Shown in pieces: positions 16,583-25,090 of a DNA stretch of 64,000 nt. Numbering within the stretch: the stretch's first letter is position 1; each line of letters begins with the position of its first letter. This DNA comes from Acidobacteriota bacterium (GTDB lineage Bacteria; Acidobacteriota; Blastocatellia; Pyrinomonadales; Pyrinomonadaceae), in the NCBI GenBank assembly GCA_003385635.1, contig QQUY01000001.1, positions 992,001-1,056,000 on the forward strand, written 5' to 3'. A model generated the notes under the pieces. That model saw only the letters and a program-made list of their open reading frames with translations, ran no database searches and was not told the origin of the DNA. Both the position numbers and the translations under genes were made by a program.

Positions 16583-17638
16583 ATGAAATTAAAGAGTCTT
16601 CTTCCAGCGGCAATACTTGCTTTTTCAGCGGTACTTTCCATTTCTTGTTCAAACGCAGAGGCGCTTGAAGATAACGACAAGATAAGGGTCGGGATCGTGT
16701 TTGATATCGGCGGCAAGAATGACAGGTCGTTCAATGCCGCCGCGTGGGAAGGAGTCAAGAGAGCGGAGGAAGAGCTCGGGATCATCCTGCGTGACGTGGA
16801 ACCCGGAAATCCGACCTCTATCGAACCCGCGATGAGGGCATTTGCAGAGAAGAACTTCGATCTGATCATCGGCGTCGGTTTTGCTCAGGGACCGATCATG
16901 CAGAAGGTCGCCCTGGATTATCCGAACATCAAGTTTGCGATCGTTGACGGTGTCATATTCGAGGAAGATGGAGTGACGCCGAGGAGTAACGTGGCATCGT
17001 TGGTCTTTCGCGAGCACGAAGGTTCATACCTTGTGGGAATGATCGCGGCGGAGAAATCCCGTACAGGCGTCCTGGGATTTATTGGAGGGATGAAGATCGG
17101 ACTGATACGTCGTTTCGCGAAAGGGTACGAGGAAGGAGCGAAAGCCGTTGATCCGAATGTTCGAGTCATCGAGAACTACGTAGGGGTCACCGACCACGCA
17201 TGGAACAACCCCGGGAAGGGGAAGGAGCTTGCTCTTGCCCAGATCGACAGCGGCGCGGATGTGATATTTACAGCTGCAGGGAATTCCGGGCTCGGGGCAT
17301 TTGACGCAGTAGAGCAAACAGGGCTGAACGAAAACGGCGAGGCCAGGACGTTCGTCATCGGGGTGGACAAGAATCAGAACGCAGTTAAACCGGGATTTGT
17401 ACTCACTTCAATGGAGAAGCGAGTTGACAACGCGGTCTTTGAGGCCGTGAAGGAAGTTGTCAGGGGTAACTTTAAAGGCGGTTTCCACGTGTTTGGCCTT
17501 GATAAAGACGGAGTCGCGTACTCGCTCGACCAACACAATAAGTCGCTAATACCGGAAGACGTGATCGAGAAAGTAGAGAAAGCGAAAGGCGAGATCATAT
17601 CCGGCAAGATCGTCGTGACGGATGCAATGGCAAACTGA
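16583..17638 (+). CDS. BMP-family ABC substrate-binding lipoprotein (nucleoside type)
   Basis: 351 residues. The signal peptide ends in lipobox LSISC (Cys about 22). The mature part begins KIRVGIVFDIGGKNDRSFN, the hallmark of the BMP/PnrA/Med family, and continues with GFIGGMKIGLIRRFAKGYEEG, IFTAAGNSGLG and VIGVDKNQN. Relatives bind purine or pyrimidine nucleosides. It sits after the phosphorylase and before a small membrane protein and an ABC ATPase. It would be tethered to a membrane and feed the transporter. Confidence 0.92.
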   Translation: MKLKSLLPAAILAFSAVLSISCSNAEALEDNDKIRVGIVFDIGGKNDRSFNAAAWEGVKRAEEELGIILRDVEPGNPTSIEPAMRAFAEKNFDLIIGVGFAQGPIMQKVALDYPNIKFAIVDGVIFEEDGVTPRSNVASLVFREHEGSYLVGMIAAEKSRTGVLGFIGGMKIGLIRRFAKGYEEGAKAVDPNVRVIENYVGVTDHAWNNPGKGKELALAQIDSGADVIFTAAGNSGLGAFDAVEQTGLNENGEARTFVIGVDKNQNAVKPGFVLTSMEKRVDNAVFEAVKEVVRGNFKGGFHVFGLDKDGVAYSLDQHNKSLIPEDVIEKVEKAKGEIISGKIVVTDAMAN

Positions 17639-17643
17639 TTCAG

Positions 17644-17910
17644 ATGCGGTTTGATCTGTCATTCAACGGCATTCTCGCGATCGCTGCCGGCGTGATTTCG
17701 ATTGCGTGGGGTATCTGGGGCGTTTTTTACTACCTCTGGGACGTTATGAGCTACGGCTTCATCTTTCTCGGTGTCGGTGTAGTTCTCTTCGGGCTGACTG
17801 ATGGGTTCAGCGACCGGACCCACAAAGGACAGTTCATGTTCAAGATCGGTGTGATCATACTGATAGCCGCAGTCGCCGCTCTTGGATTCGGTTTCCTTCG
17901 TCAATTCTAA
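17644..17910 (+). CDS. Small three-helix membrane protein in the nucleoside operon
   Basis: 88 residues with hydrophobic stretches at about 8-32, 36-50 and 66-85 and short polar loops ([15 protein letters not shown]). No known family is recognised. It lies 5 bases after the BMP gene and 2 before the ATPase, so it belongs to the operon. It is far too short to be the missing permease (normally about 300-370 residues). It may be an accessory subunit or unrelated. Confidence 0.7.
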   Translation: MRFDLSFNGILAIAAGVISIAWGIWGVFYYLWDVMSYGFIFLGVGVVLFGLTDGFSDRTHKGQFMFKIGVIILIAAVAALGFGFLRQF

Positions 17911-17912
17911 AC

Positions 17913-19415
17913 ATGCTGGAACTAAAGAAGATAACCAAGACCTTCGGCGATTGCGTCGCGAACGAGAATGTCTCGATGAAAGTCGAGAAAGGCACCATAC
18001 ACGCGATCGTTGGCGAGAACGGGGCAGGGAAATCGACCGCCATGCGGGTCGCATACGGGTTTTATACTCCGGACTCGGGCGAGATCTTCGTCGACGGCAA
18101 AAAGGCAGATATACGAGATCCGCACGATGCAATCGCGCTCGGGATCGGAATGGTCCACCAGCATTTCATGCTCGTCGACACGATGACCGTCGCCGAAAAT
18201 ATCGTTCTCGGAGCTGAGACCGGAACCGCCGCACACCTCGACCTTTCTGAAGCCGCTTCAAATATTCGCAAGCTTTCGGGAGAACTTAAACTCGGGATCG
18301 ATCCCTATGCCATGATCGAGGACCTGTCGGTCGGGCAGGAGCAGAGGGTCGAGCTTTTGAAAGCGCTCTATCGCGACGCGCGGCTGCTTATCCTCGACGA
18401 ACCTACTGCCGTGCTCTCTCCCCAGGAAGTTGAGGATTTCTTTACCATCCTTCGACGTATGAAGGAGCAAGGAGTCACGATCGTGATCATCACGCATAAA
18501 CTGGATGAGGTACTCGCGATCTCGGACCACGTTACGGTGATGCGCGACAACACCGTCGTCGGCGATGTTGAGACCTCGAAGACAACCAGAGAAGAGCTTG
18601 CAAAGATGATCGTCGGTAGGGAAGTGCTCCTGAGGGTCGAAAAGGATGAGTCCCGCCCGGGTGAAGAAGTTCTGACGGTCGATGGCCTTTCTGTCAAAGG
18701 CCGCCACGGAACCGCTGTTGACACAGTTTCTTTCTCTGTAGGTGCGGGAGAGATAGTCGGGATCGCGGGCATCGAAGGCAATGGACAATCCGAGCTGATC
18801 GAATGTCTTGCAGGTCTCGTGAATCCTTCCTCAGTGACGGGAAATGTCCTGTTTGAAGGGAAGAACATTTCAAAGCTCAATGCCCGGCGGCGAAAAGAGC
18901 TCGGAATTGCGCATATACCCGAGAACCGTCACAAACGAGGGCTGCTGCTTGAATTCGATCTTGAAGAGAACGCAATGCTCGGCGTCCATTACAAGCCTCC
19001 TTTAACCGCTTCTCTGGGTCTTCTTGAGGGGGCTGCTATCGAGAAGAGGACCAAGGACATAATCGAGCATTTTGACGTCCGGCCCCCGAAGCCCGAACTG
19101 ACCGCGAGATCTTTGTCCGGAGGAAATCAGCAGAAGCTGATCATAGGCAGGGAATTCGAGCTTGATCCGAAGCTGCTTCTAGTTGCTCAGCCCACACGCG
19201 GCGTGGATATCGGGGCGATCGAGTTTATCCATCGCAAACTGATCGGTATGCGGGACGGCGGAGCTGCCATTCTGCTTGTTTCAGCCGAGCTTGAGGAAGT
19301 GACCGCCCTTGCGGACAGGCTTCTTGTTATAAGGGAAGGTAAGATAGTCGGCGAGGTCGATCCCGCTGTCACTTCGGTCGAAGAGATCGGGCTTATGATG
19401 ACGGGCGGAGAGTGA
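17913..19415 (+). CDS. ABC transporter ATP-binding protein, duplicated (sugar/nucleoside type)
   Basis: 500 residues with two ATPase halves, like RbsA, YufO and NupO. The first half has Walker [10 protein letters not shown] and signature [10 protein letters not shown] with [10 protein letters not shown]. The second has a degenerate Walker A (GIEGNGQSE), signature LSGGNQQK and [11 protein letters not shown]. The asymmetry is normal for this class. It would energise uptake with the BMP lipoprotein. The two permease genes that usually follow are absent: the stop codon lies inside a repeat array. Confidence 0.92.
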   Translation: MLELKKITKTFGDCVANENVSMKVEKGTIHAIVGENGAGKSTAMRVAYGFYTPDSGEIFVDGKKADIRDPHDAIALGIGMVHQHFMLVDTMTVAENIVLGAETGTAAHLDLSEAASNIRKLSGELKLGIDPYAMIEDLSVGQEQRVELLKALYRDARLLILDEPTAVLSPQEVEDFFTILRRMKEQGVTIVIITHKLDEVLAISDHVTVMRDNTVVGDVETSKTTREELAKMIVGREVLLRVEKDESRPGEEVLTVDGLSVKGRHGTAVDTVSFSVGAGEIVGIAGIEGNGQSELIECLAGLVNPSSVTGNVLFEGKNISKLNARRRKELGIAHIPENRHKRGLLLEFDLEENAMLGVHYKPPLTASLGLLEGAAIEKRTKDIIEHFDVRPPKPELTARSLSGGNQQKLIIGREFELDPKLLLVAQPTRGVDIGAIEFIHRKLIGMRDGGAAILLVSAELEEVTALADRLLVIREGKIVGEVDPAVTSVEEIGLMMTGGE

Positions 19416-19490
19416 GCGGTGAGCAGTGAGCAGTAAGCGGTGAGCAGTGAGCCGTGAGAAGTAAGCGGTTAGCAGTGAGTAGTAAGCTGT
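19411..19490 (+). repeat. Degenerate GTGAGCA word array at the ABC ATPase stop
   Basis: About 80 bases of 7-base units such as GTGAGCA, GTGAGCG and GTAAGCG. The ATPase stop TGA (19413-19415) is the first unit's TGA. Confidence 0.8.
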
Positions 19491-19832
19491 GTCAGTAGCC
19501 CGACCGTGAGGGAGGCCGAGAATCGGCATCGTGAGAAGTGTCTGACGGGAGCCGGTGCCAGCCGGCCGAAACTTCAGAGATCAAACCCTCCGGCTCCGCT
19601 AGGAGCCAAATGTCTGTAGCACGCGACAATGAATTAAAACGGCGCTCCGTAGGTGCGCAATCTAATTCAGCCCCTAACGGGGCTGTTTCTCATTTCGTGG
19701 AAAGCATTTCTACAGACATTGTGCTCCTACGGAGCAAGAATCTGCAATTCGTCACCGCAGCTCAAACGCTGCTCTTAACGGGTCATTGGTCAATGCTTAA
19801 GGGTCAATGAGCATTGGTCAACTGGTCAGTGT
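19416..19832. other. Gene-free, repeat-filled gap between convergent genes
   Basis: About 417 bases carrying one word array at the left end, the inverted hairpin-repeat element in the middle, and a second word array at the right end. Short open frames here are made of repeat units and are not credible genes. Confidence 0.7.
19593..19735. repeat. Dispersed hairpin repeat, paired copies in inverted orientation (small mobile-like element)
   Basis: Copy 2 (19593-19619, minus: GCTCCGCTAGGAGCCAAATG then TCTGTAG) and copy 3 (19710-19735, plus: CTACAGACATTGTGCTCC then TACGGAGC) face each other across about 90 bases. The arrangement looks like a small element bounded by inverted repeats, as in REP/BIME or miniature transposable elements. 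No transposase is in the window. Confidence 0.6.
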
Positions 19833-19846
19833 TCACTGGTCAATGA
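19781..19846. repeat. Degenerate GGTCAATG word array overlapping the end of aspC
   Basis: Units such as GGTCATT, GGTCAAT, GGTCAAC, GGTCAGT. The last codons and the stop (19833-19835) of the minus-strand aminotransferase are written in the same words. Confidence 0.75.
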
Positions 19847-21041
19847 ACCCAGCTATTTTCTCGACCGCGCGTTTCAGGTTCTCCATCGAGGTCGCGTACG
19901 AGATCCTCACAAACCCGTCTGCCCCAAAGCCTGCGCCGTCCGTCGTAACGACGAATTCGGAACTCAAGAGTCCTTCTGCAAAATCGTTCGACGTCGCGAA
20001 CCGGTCGCCCAAAAGATCCCTTACGTCGACGAACGCATAGAATGCGCCTTCGGGCATCTCGGTTTTGAGCCCGTCTATTTTCTGAAGCTCAGGAATAAGG
20101 TAATCACGACGCCGCTCGTACTCGGCAAGCATCTCGCCGACCGCGTTCCCCATAGCGTCGCTGTTTTGAAGCGCCCTGGCACACGCGTATTGGACAAATG
20201 ATGTCGGATGCGAGGCCGAATGGCTCTGGAGCTTCAGCATCTGCTTTGTCCATTCTTCTCCGGCGATCGTGTATCCGATCCTCCAGCCGGTCATAGCGAA
20301 CGACTTTGAGAATGAACCCGCGATGCAGACATATTTTCGAAGCTCTTCCGGAAGGACCGCAGCGGTAAAGATCTCTCCCGGAGGATAGACGAACAGTAAG
20401 TAGCATTCGTCCGTGATCACGTAGACTCCGCGCTCGGCGCAAGTTTCTATGATCTTTCGCATCTCCACAGGCGGAATTACGCGGCCCGTAGGGTTATTCG
20501 GCGAATTGACTATCAGAAGCCTCGTTTTTGGAGTGATGGCGTCACGTACCTGATCCGCGGTCAATACAAAGTCAGTCTCTTCGGTATCGATAAAAACGTT
20601 TTCGGCCCCTACAAAATTCACGATCTCCGGGAACGTGACCCAATACGGTTTGGGGATCAGGACCTCCTCTCCCTCGTCGACAAGTGTGTTGATCGCATTG
20701 AACAGCGCCTGTTTCCCGCCGCAGGACGCAGCCACTTCGTTTGGTGATACGTCCGCCCCGAAAACCTCAGAATAGTACTCGGAAATGGATTCCTTGAACG
20801 TCTTCAGCCCCGCCGTCGGTGTGTATTTTGTGATGCCCTTCTGAAGGCCCTCAAGCGCGTAATCCTTTATGAACTGCGGCGTGTCAAAATCGGGTTCGCC
20901 GACGGTGAGGTCAATTACATCCTTTCCCTCTTCCTTCAGCCGCGTGGCCGTCTGCGCCGCCTTCAGGGTCGAAGAGCCCTTCATTTTCAGGATGTTGCGC
21001 GCGAATTTCATCTCTTTTGCAATCGCGGACCGGTCGTTCAT
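19833..21041 (-). CDS. aspC: Pyridoxal phosphate-dependent aspartate aminotransferase (class I)
   Basis: 402 residues. Typical class I features are DLTVGEPDFDTPQFI, VNSPNNPTGRVIPP, the PLP-lysine region AGSFSKSFAMTGWRIGY (lysine in SFSKSF) and the C-terminal phosphate-binding Arg in FVRISYATS. It is closest to the AspC/AAT subgroup exchanging aspartate or other amino acids with 2-oxoglutarate; exact specificity is not readable. Four bases separate it from coaD upstream, so they share an operon. Its last codons lie in a repeat array. Confidence 0.9.
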   Translation of the reverse strand: MNDRSAIAKEMKFARNILKMKGSSTLKAAQTATRLKEEGKDVIDLTVGEPDFDTPQFIKDYALEGLQKGITKYTPTAGLKTFKESISEYYSEVFGADVSPNEVAASCGGKQALFNAINTLVDEGEEVLIPKPYWVTFPEIVNFVGAENVFIDTEETDFVLTADQVRDAITPKTRLLIVNSPNNPTGRVIPPVEMRKIIETCAERGVYVITDECYLLFVYPPGEIFTAAVLPEELRKYVCIAGSFSKSFAMTGWRIGYTIAGEEWTKQMLKLQSHSASHPTSFVQYACARALQNSDAMGNAVGEMLAEYERRRDYLIPELQKIDGLKTEMPEGAFYAFVDVRDLLGDRFATSNDFAEGLLSSEFVVTTDGAGFGADGFVRISYATSMENLKRAVEKIAGFIDQ

Positions 21042-21045
21042 TGAA

Positions 21046-21555
21046 CTATTCCTTTGTGGCCTGGATCTCGGCCCACTTCTTCTTCATTCGTTCTTCGACA
21101 AGTTCCGGCACCAGGCCTTCTACCCGGCCTCCGAGCGTAAACACCTGCTTCAGCAGACGCGAGCTGACGTAGGAGTATTCCTCGGCAGCCATCAGGAACA
21201 CCGTCTCGATGTCGGGTTCAAGCCGTTTGTTCATCAGCGCCATCCGGACCTCGTAATCGTAGTCCGAAACCGCCCGTATTCCGCGCACGATCGCACTTGC
21301 TTCCCTGGCCCTGGCGTAATCAACCAATAGTCCGGAAAAGCTCTCGACAGCCATCGTGCAATCATTGGTATCGGTCTCGACCAGAACTTCCGCTATCATC
21401 CTGCATCGTTCTTCCGGGTTGAACATCGCGCTCTTGTCCGGGTTATCGACCACTGCCACGATCATTTCATCGAAAAGCGGCACACTTCGTTCGATGATGT
21501 CGAGATGTCCCTTTGTAAGGGGGTCGAAAGAACCGGGAAAGATAGCTCTTTTCAT
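21046..21555 (-). CDS. coaD: Phosphopantetheine adenylyltransferase
   Basis: 169 residues. Nucleotidyltransferase motif FPGSFDPLTKGHLDIIERS contains TxGH, and ISxxxxR-type ends are represented by EEYSYVSSRLLKQV. It transfers AMP from ATP to 4'-phosphopantetheine in coenzyme A synthesis. It is the middle gene of a three-gene minus-strand operon with 4- and 5-base gaps. coaX, an earlier step of the same pathway, is at 41 kb. Confidence 0.95.
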   Translation of the reverse strand: MKRAIFPGSFDPLTKGHLDIIERSVPLFDEMIVAVVDNPDKSAMFNPEERCRMIAEVLVETDTNDCTMAVESFSGLLVDYARAREASAIVRGIRAVSDYDYEVRMALMNKRLEPDIETVFLMAAEEYSYVSSRLLKQVFTLGGRVEGLVPELVEERMKKKWAEIQATKE

Positions 21556-21560
21556 AGGGG

Positions 21561-22349
21561 TTAAGACCTGTCCTTCATCAGCTTCTCTGCGATCGAGAGG
21601 GCATCTTCGTGCTCCGGCTTATACTCCGGATCGGGCTCGAGGTTCTTGAGCCGGGCCACCATCTGTTTTGCCTCAACCGCGCGGTCAGCAGCAAGGTATG
21701 CCTCTGCGAGATAAGCATAAAAGTACGCATTACTCTTGCTTTGTTCGTGGCCCTTCTCGAGGTATTCGATGGCTTTCTCGAGATCGCCTCCGGCTAGCCC
21801 TCGCGTATTGAGCTCGAGTTGGCCGAGCCCCAGAAGCGCTGAAGATCCCTGAAAGTCGGGATCGAGCTCGATGACCTTCTCCATTCCGCTCCGGATCTTG
21901 TCTACCGAAATGATCCCGACCGTCATCGGAGCCCTTTTTGACTGTTCGCCAATGATCGCAGCGGCCCAGAAATGCCCGTCCGGTTTCTCAGGTTCCATCC
22001 GGCTGGCGATCATCGCCGCGGCGAGACCATTCTTCAGGACTTTTTCAGCCTCATCATTCTCAACTTCCTTTCGGCTGCCCAGGAAATAGCTATACTTCGC
22101 GAGCGAGGCTTCGATCTCAAAATTCCTGTTGTTGGCGTCTCTCGCGCCCTCAAGAGCCTCGATCGCACTCCTGACCTTGTTCAGGTCCGCCCTTTCCGCA
22201 TAGAGCTTCGAGGCCTCTGAAAGCGCCTGTTCCGGAGGCGTGAAACTAGCTCCCGTCGACGTCTGCAGATCTGCGCTGGTGTGTGACGCACAAGCGTTAA
22301 TCAGGGAAACTAAAAGAGTTAGAAGAATAAGCGTCGGCTTGCTGTTCAT
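21561..22349 (-). CDS. TatT-like TPR lipoprotein
   Basis: 262 residues. The signal peptide ends in lipobox LINAC (Cys20). The rest is alpha-helical and TPR-like (KPDGHFWAAAIIGEQSKR, ELDPDFQGSSALLGLG, AYFYAYLAEAYLAADRAVEA), matching the TRAP-associated TatT family. In Treponema, TatT pairs with a TRAP substrate-binding protein. No TRAP genes are nearby, so a transport role is only a suggestion. It is first in the operon with coaD and aspC. Confidence 0.78.
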   Translation of the reverse strand: MNSKPTLILLTLLVSLINACASHTSADLQTSTGASFTPPEQALSEASKLYAERADLNKVRSAIEALEGARDANNRNFEIEASLAKYSYFLGSRKEVENDEAEKVLKNGLAAAMIASRMEPEKPDGHFWAAAIIGEQSKRAPMTVGIISVDKIRSGMEKVIELDPDFQGSSALLGLGQLELNTRGLAGGDLEKAIEYLEKGHEQSKSNAYFYAYLAEAYLAADRAVEAKQMVARLKNLEPDPEYKPEHEDALSIAEKLMKDRS

Positions 22350-22371
22350 AATTGACCAACGAGTGTAACAG

Positions 22372-22442
22372 TTTGGTAATTTGTCGGATCAACACCGGCT
22401 CCGGATAGGCTGCGGTTACCAAATAGAAACTGAATTTGGTAT
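22372..22442. promoter_or_regulatory. Three TTTGGTA boxes in alternating orientation (operator candidate)
   Basis: TTTGGTAA (22372-22379), TTACCAAA (22416-22423) and TTTGGTAT (22435-22442) lie between the divergent TatT and HAD genes. Such repeated, inverted 8-mers suggest a regulator binding site controlling one or both directions. Confidence 0.4.
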
Positions 22443-22491
22443 ATTTTTGTTCTTTAACCAGTGTCGGAAAAGTCCCGTAATTTTAGACATA

Positions 22492-23166
22492 ATGGCTGTT
22501 AAATCACAAGCGGCTTCCTTCTATGATCTGGAAGGCACGCTCGTTAGCACTAACCTTGTCCACACGCTCGGGTTCTACGCTCGGCGCCAGCAAGGTTTGC
22601 TTACCACGTTAAAGAAGAGCGTCGGTACGATCGCCAAGCTCCCGGTTTTCGGTGTAACTGACCTCTACAGCCGCAATGTCTTTAACGAGTACTTTTTCCA
22701 AAGCTACAAGGGTGAATCCGAAGACCGCCTCAGATATTTCTCGGAAGAGCTGTTTGAGGACGTTCTAAAGCCCGCAATATTTGAAGGGACCGCAGACCTG
22801 ATCGAAAAGTCGAAGAAACTCGGGCACAAACAGATCGTCGTTACCGGAGCGCTCGATTTCTCGGTCGAGCCTCTATGCAATTATCTCGGGATCGACCTTT
22901 TCGTCGCTAACCGGCTTGAGTTCGTTAACGGATACGCGACTGGCCGGCTGCTTCCGCCCGTTATGGCATCCGCGACGAAAGCGAAGTGGATCAGGGAGTT
23001 TGCTGAGCGCGAGAACATCAATCTGAGCAAATCCTACGCGTACTCGGATTCGATATCAGACCTCGCTATGCTCTCGATCGTCGGGCATCCGGTCGCCGTG
23101 AACCCTGATTTCAGGTTGAAACAGACCGCCCTTCAGCATGACTGGGCGATACTTGACTTGAAATAG
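22492..23166 (+). CDS. HAD-IB family phosphatase
   Basis: 224 residues from ATG 22492. HAD motif I is FYDLEGTLV (Asp12 nucleophile, Glu in the second acidic place), motif II VTGALDFSV, and motif III-IV KSYAYSDSISDLAML. HAD-IB members include phosphoserine phosphatase and the phosphatase units joined to PlsC-type acyltransferases. It is the first gene of a same-strand cluster with a LarA-like protein, the reductase-ligase-acyltransferase fusion and an epimerase, so a lipid-phosphate substrate such as lysophosphatidate is an attractive inference. No Shine-Dalgarno is seen; a TAATTT box 8 bases before ATG may make it leaderless. Confidence 0.85.
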   Translation: MAVKSQAASFYDLEGTLVSTNLVHTLGFYARRQQGLLTTLKKSVGTIAKLPVFGVTDLYSRNVFNEYFFQSYKGESEDRLRYFSEELFEDVLKPAIFEGTADLIEKSKKLGHKQIVVTGALDFSVEPLCNYLGIDLFVANRLEFVNGYATGRLLPPVMASATKAKWIREFAERENINLSKSYAYSDSISDLAMLSIVGHPVAVNPDFRLKQTALQHDWAILDLK

Positions 23167-23182
23167 AGCTCGCGATTGCGCG

Positions 23183-23297
23183 ACATGTGTCAGAGATCAT
23201 GGATCATGTGTCGCTGCCGAGTTTATTGATCAAAATGATAGGGATCAGATTCACGAGACTTGATGCTTGTTTGGTGATACCTGATCCTTGATACATG
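23183..23297 (+). repeat. Two short degenerate word arrays between the HAD and LarA-like genes
   Basis: 23183-23213 has ATGTGTC and GATCATG words; 23273-23297 has TGATACC, TGATCCT, TGATACA. They follow the HAD stop and run up to the next start. Confidence 0.55.
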
Positions 23298-23308
23298 CCG
23301 GCTGATTT

Positions 23309-24910
23309 ATGGCACTTCAACTACGTAGAAAGACCCACGAGTCGATCGTTTACATCGATCGCGATTCGGCGCCAAGGATAATGCCGAACGGCGAGGATTT
23401 CATCCTCGAGGACATTCCCATCGGCACTCGTGTGATCTATCCGAACCCGCCGATCAAGGGGCTTCCGAATCGCGAAGCTGCGATCCGGTATGCGATCAAC
23501 AATCCGATCGACGCGAAGCCTTTGTACGCCCAGCTCGAGCCCGGGATGAAGGTCACGGTCGCGATGGACGACATCTCGCTGCCGCTTCCACCGATGGCGA
23601 CGCCCGACATTCGTCAAACGATGCTGGAGGTTGTCCTCGATCTTTGCGCTGCGAACGGAGTCGATGACGTTCACTTGATCATCGCCAACTCGCTTCATAG
23701 AAAGATGACTGAGTGGGAGATGAAGCGTATGGTCGGATCGAAAATCCACAACGCTTTTTATCCCGACCGCTATTACAATCACGACGCTGAGGACGATCTC
23801 GGCCTGGTTACGCTCGGCGAAACTAAGCACGGCGAGCCGCTGCGCATAAACCGGCGCTGTGCGGAAAGCGATCTCCTGATCTACCTGAACATCAACCTCG
23901 TTCCGATGGACGGCGGGCACAAGTCGGTCGCGGTCGGCCTTTGCGATTACGAATCGCTGAGGGCACATCACGAGCCGCAGACGATAATCGATTCGGACTC
24001 GTATATGTATCCGCCTGATTCCGAACTGAACCACAAGGTCCACAGGCTCGGGAAGCTTGTCGACGAGCAGATGAACGTCTTTCATATCGAGACGGCGCTC
24101 AACAACAGGATGTTCGGCGAAGGGTACGACATCCTCACGAAGAACGAGGACGAGTTTACGTTCGGTGACCGTATGAAGTGGGAGGCGATGAAGCGCACGT
24201 TCTCAAAGCTTCCCAGAAAGGCGAGACGCAAGCTGCTACACGAGATCCCTGCGCAATACGAGATGATCGCGTGTTTTGCAGGCGAGACGGAAAAGGTTCA
24301 CGAAAAGATCCTGGAGAAAAATTATCAACAGTACATAATCCCGGTGAAGGGCCAGTGCGACATAATGATCACGGGCATTCCGGACATTTCGCCGTACAAC
24401 GTCTATTCGGCTCTAAACCCGCTTCTTGTACAAGTGATGGCGCTTGGCTATCACTTCAACATGTACAAGAACAAGCCATTGATCAAGAAAGGCGGCGTGA
24501 TGATCGTCACGCATCCTTGCTTTGACGAGTTCGACCACGACTTTCACCCGAGCTACATAGAGTTCTTCCACCGCCTTCTGCCCGAATCGCGGGATGCATT
24601 CTTTCTGCGTGAGAAATACGAGCGCGAGTTCGCGGAGAATCCCGCATATATCGAGATGTACCGTCGAGGGAACGCATATCACGGCGCACATCCCTTCTTT
24701 ATGTGGTACTGGGGTGAGAACGGAAGGCAGCATGTCGGCAAGGTGATCGCTGCGGGAGCGGAGAATGCACACGTACCCGACATACTCGGATGGGAAAGGG
24801 CTGACAATCTGACGGAAGCGATCGCGATGGCGAGAAGTTATATGGGCCGGAGCGCGGAGATCACGATGCTCCACCAGCCCGTGATCGGCCTCGCGGAGGT
24901 TACGGATTAG
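23309..24910 (+). CDS. LarA-like (lactate racemase-domain, DUF2088) protein
   Basis: 533 residues, longer than LarA (about 425). The N-terminal domain has [14 protein letters not shown] (a variant of the family's DxTRP site with Arg replaced), [15 protein letters not shown] (His in the LarA position), [10 protein letters not shown] and [11 protein letters not shown] long C-terminal part has PHFMW-like segments ([19 protein letters not shown]). LarA uses a nickel pincer cofactor to racemise 2-hydroxy acids. Here substrate and cofactor are uncertain because some canonical residues differ. Its place in the lipid cluster suggests a role in that pathway. Confidence 0.75.
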   Translation: MALQLRRKTHESIVYIDRDSAPRIMPNGEDFILEDIPIGTRVIYPNPPIKGLPNREAAIRYAINNPIDAKPLYAQLEPGMKVTVAMDDISLPLPPMATPDIRQTMLEVVLDLCAANGVDDVHLIIANSLHRKMTEWEMKRMVGSKIHNAFYPDRYYNHDAEDDLGLVTLGETKHGEPLRINRRCAESDLLIYLNINLVPMDGGHKSVAVGLCDYESLRAHHEPQTIIDSDSYMYPPDSELNHKVHRLGKLVDEQMNVFHIETALNNRMFGEGYDILTKNEDEFTFGDRMKWEAMKRTFSKLPRKARRKLLHEIPAQYEMIACFAGETEKVHEKILEKNYQQYIIPVKGQCDIMITGIPDISPYNVYSALNPLLVQVMALGYHFNMYKNKPLIKKGGVMIVTHPCFDEFDHDFHPSYIEFFHRLLPESRDAFFLREKYEREFAENPAYIEMYRRGNAYHGAHPFFMWYWGENGRQHVGKVIAAGAENAHVPDILGWERADNLTEAIAMARSYMGRSAEITMLHQPVIGLAEVTD

Positions 24911-24936
24911 CCACGGATTACACGAATTTTACGAAT
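24900..24936 (+). repeat. CACGGATTA word array at the LarA-like stop
   Basis: The stop TAG (24908-24910) lies inside ACGGATTAGCCACGGATTA followed by CACGAATTTTACGAATG. The same vocabulary recurs at 29551-29580. Confidence 0.7.
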
Positions 24937-25052
24937 GAATTCATTTTTGAAGTCTTAGCTCTCCGTAACGGAAAGAAGAACACAGTTGGAACCGAAGTAG
25001 CGGAGGATTTGGCAGGGAGGTAAAGAGCGAACGAGGTCACTCTTCACTATTT

Positions 25053-25090
25053 CCGATTAACGATTAACGACTCACGATTTACCACTACGA
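25053..25090 (+). repeat. CGATTAA word array abutting the start of the lipid multienzyme gene
   Basis: Units CGATTAA, CGATTAA, CGACTCA, CGATTTA, then CCACTACGA directly before ATG 25091. The array occupies the place where a Shine-Dalgarno would be. Confidence 0.7.

Noticed and set aside
19411..19490. CRISPR array
   Set aside because: Units are 7 bases, degenerate and without unique spacers; there are no cas genes.
19538..19810. Short plus-strand open frame in the repeat block after the ABC ATPase
   Set aside because: It is built from the hairpin repeat and word array, and has no ribosome site or homologous domain that I can name.
23321..24085. Minus-strand open frame of 254 residues opposite the LarA-like gene
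   Set aside because: Fully inside a recognised gene on the other strand, with no known motif.
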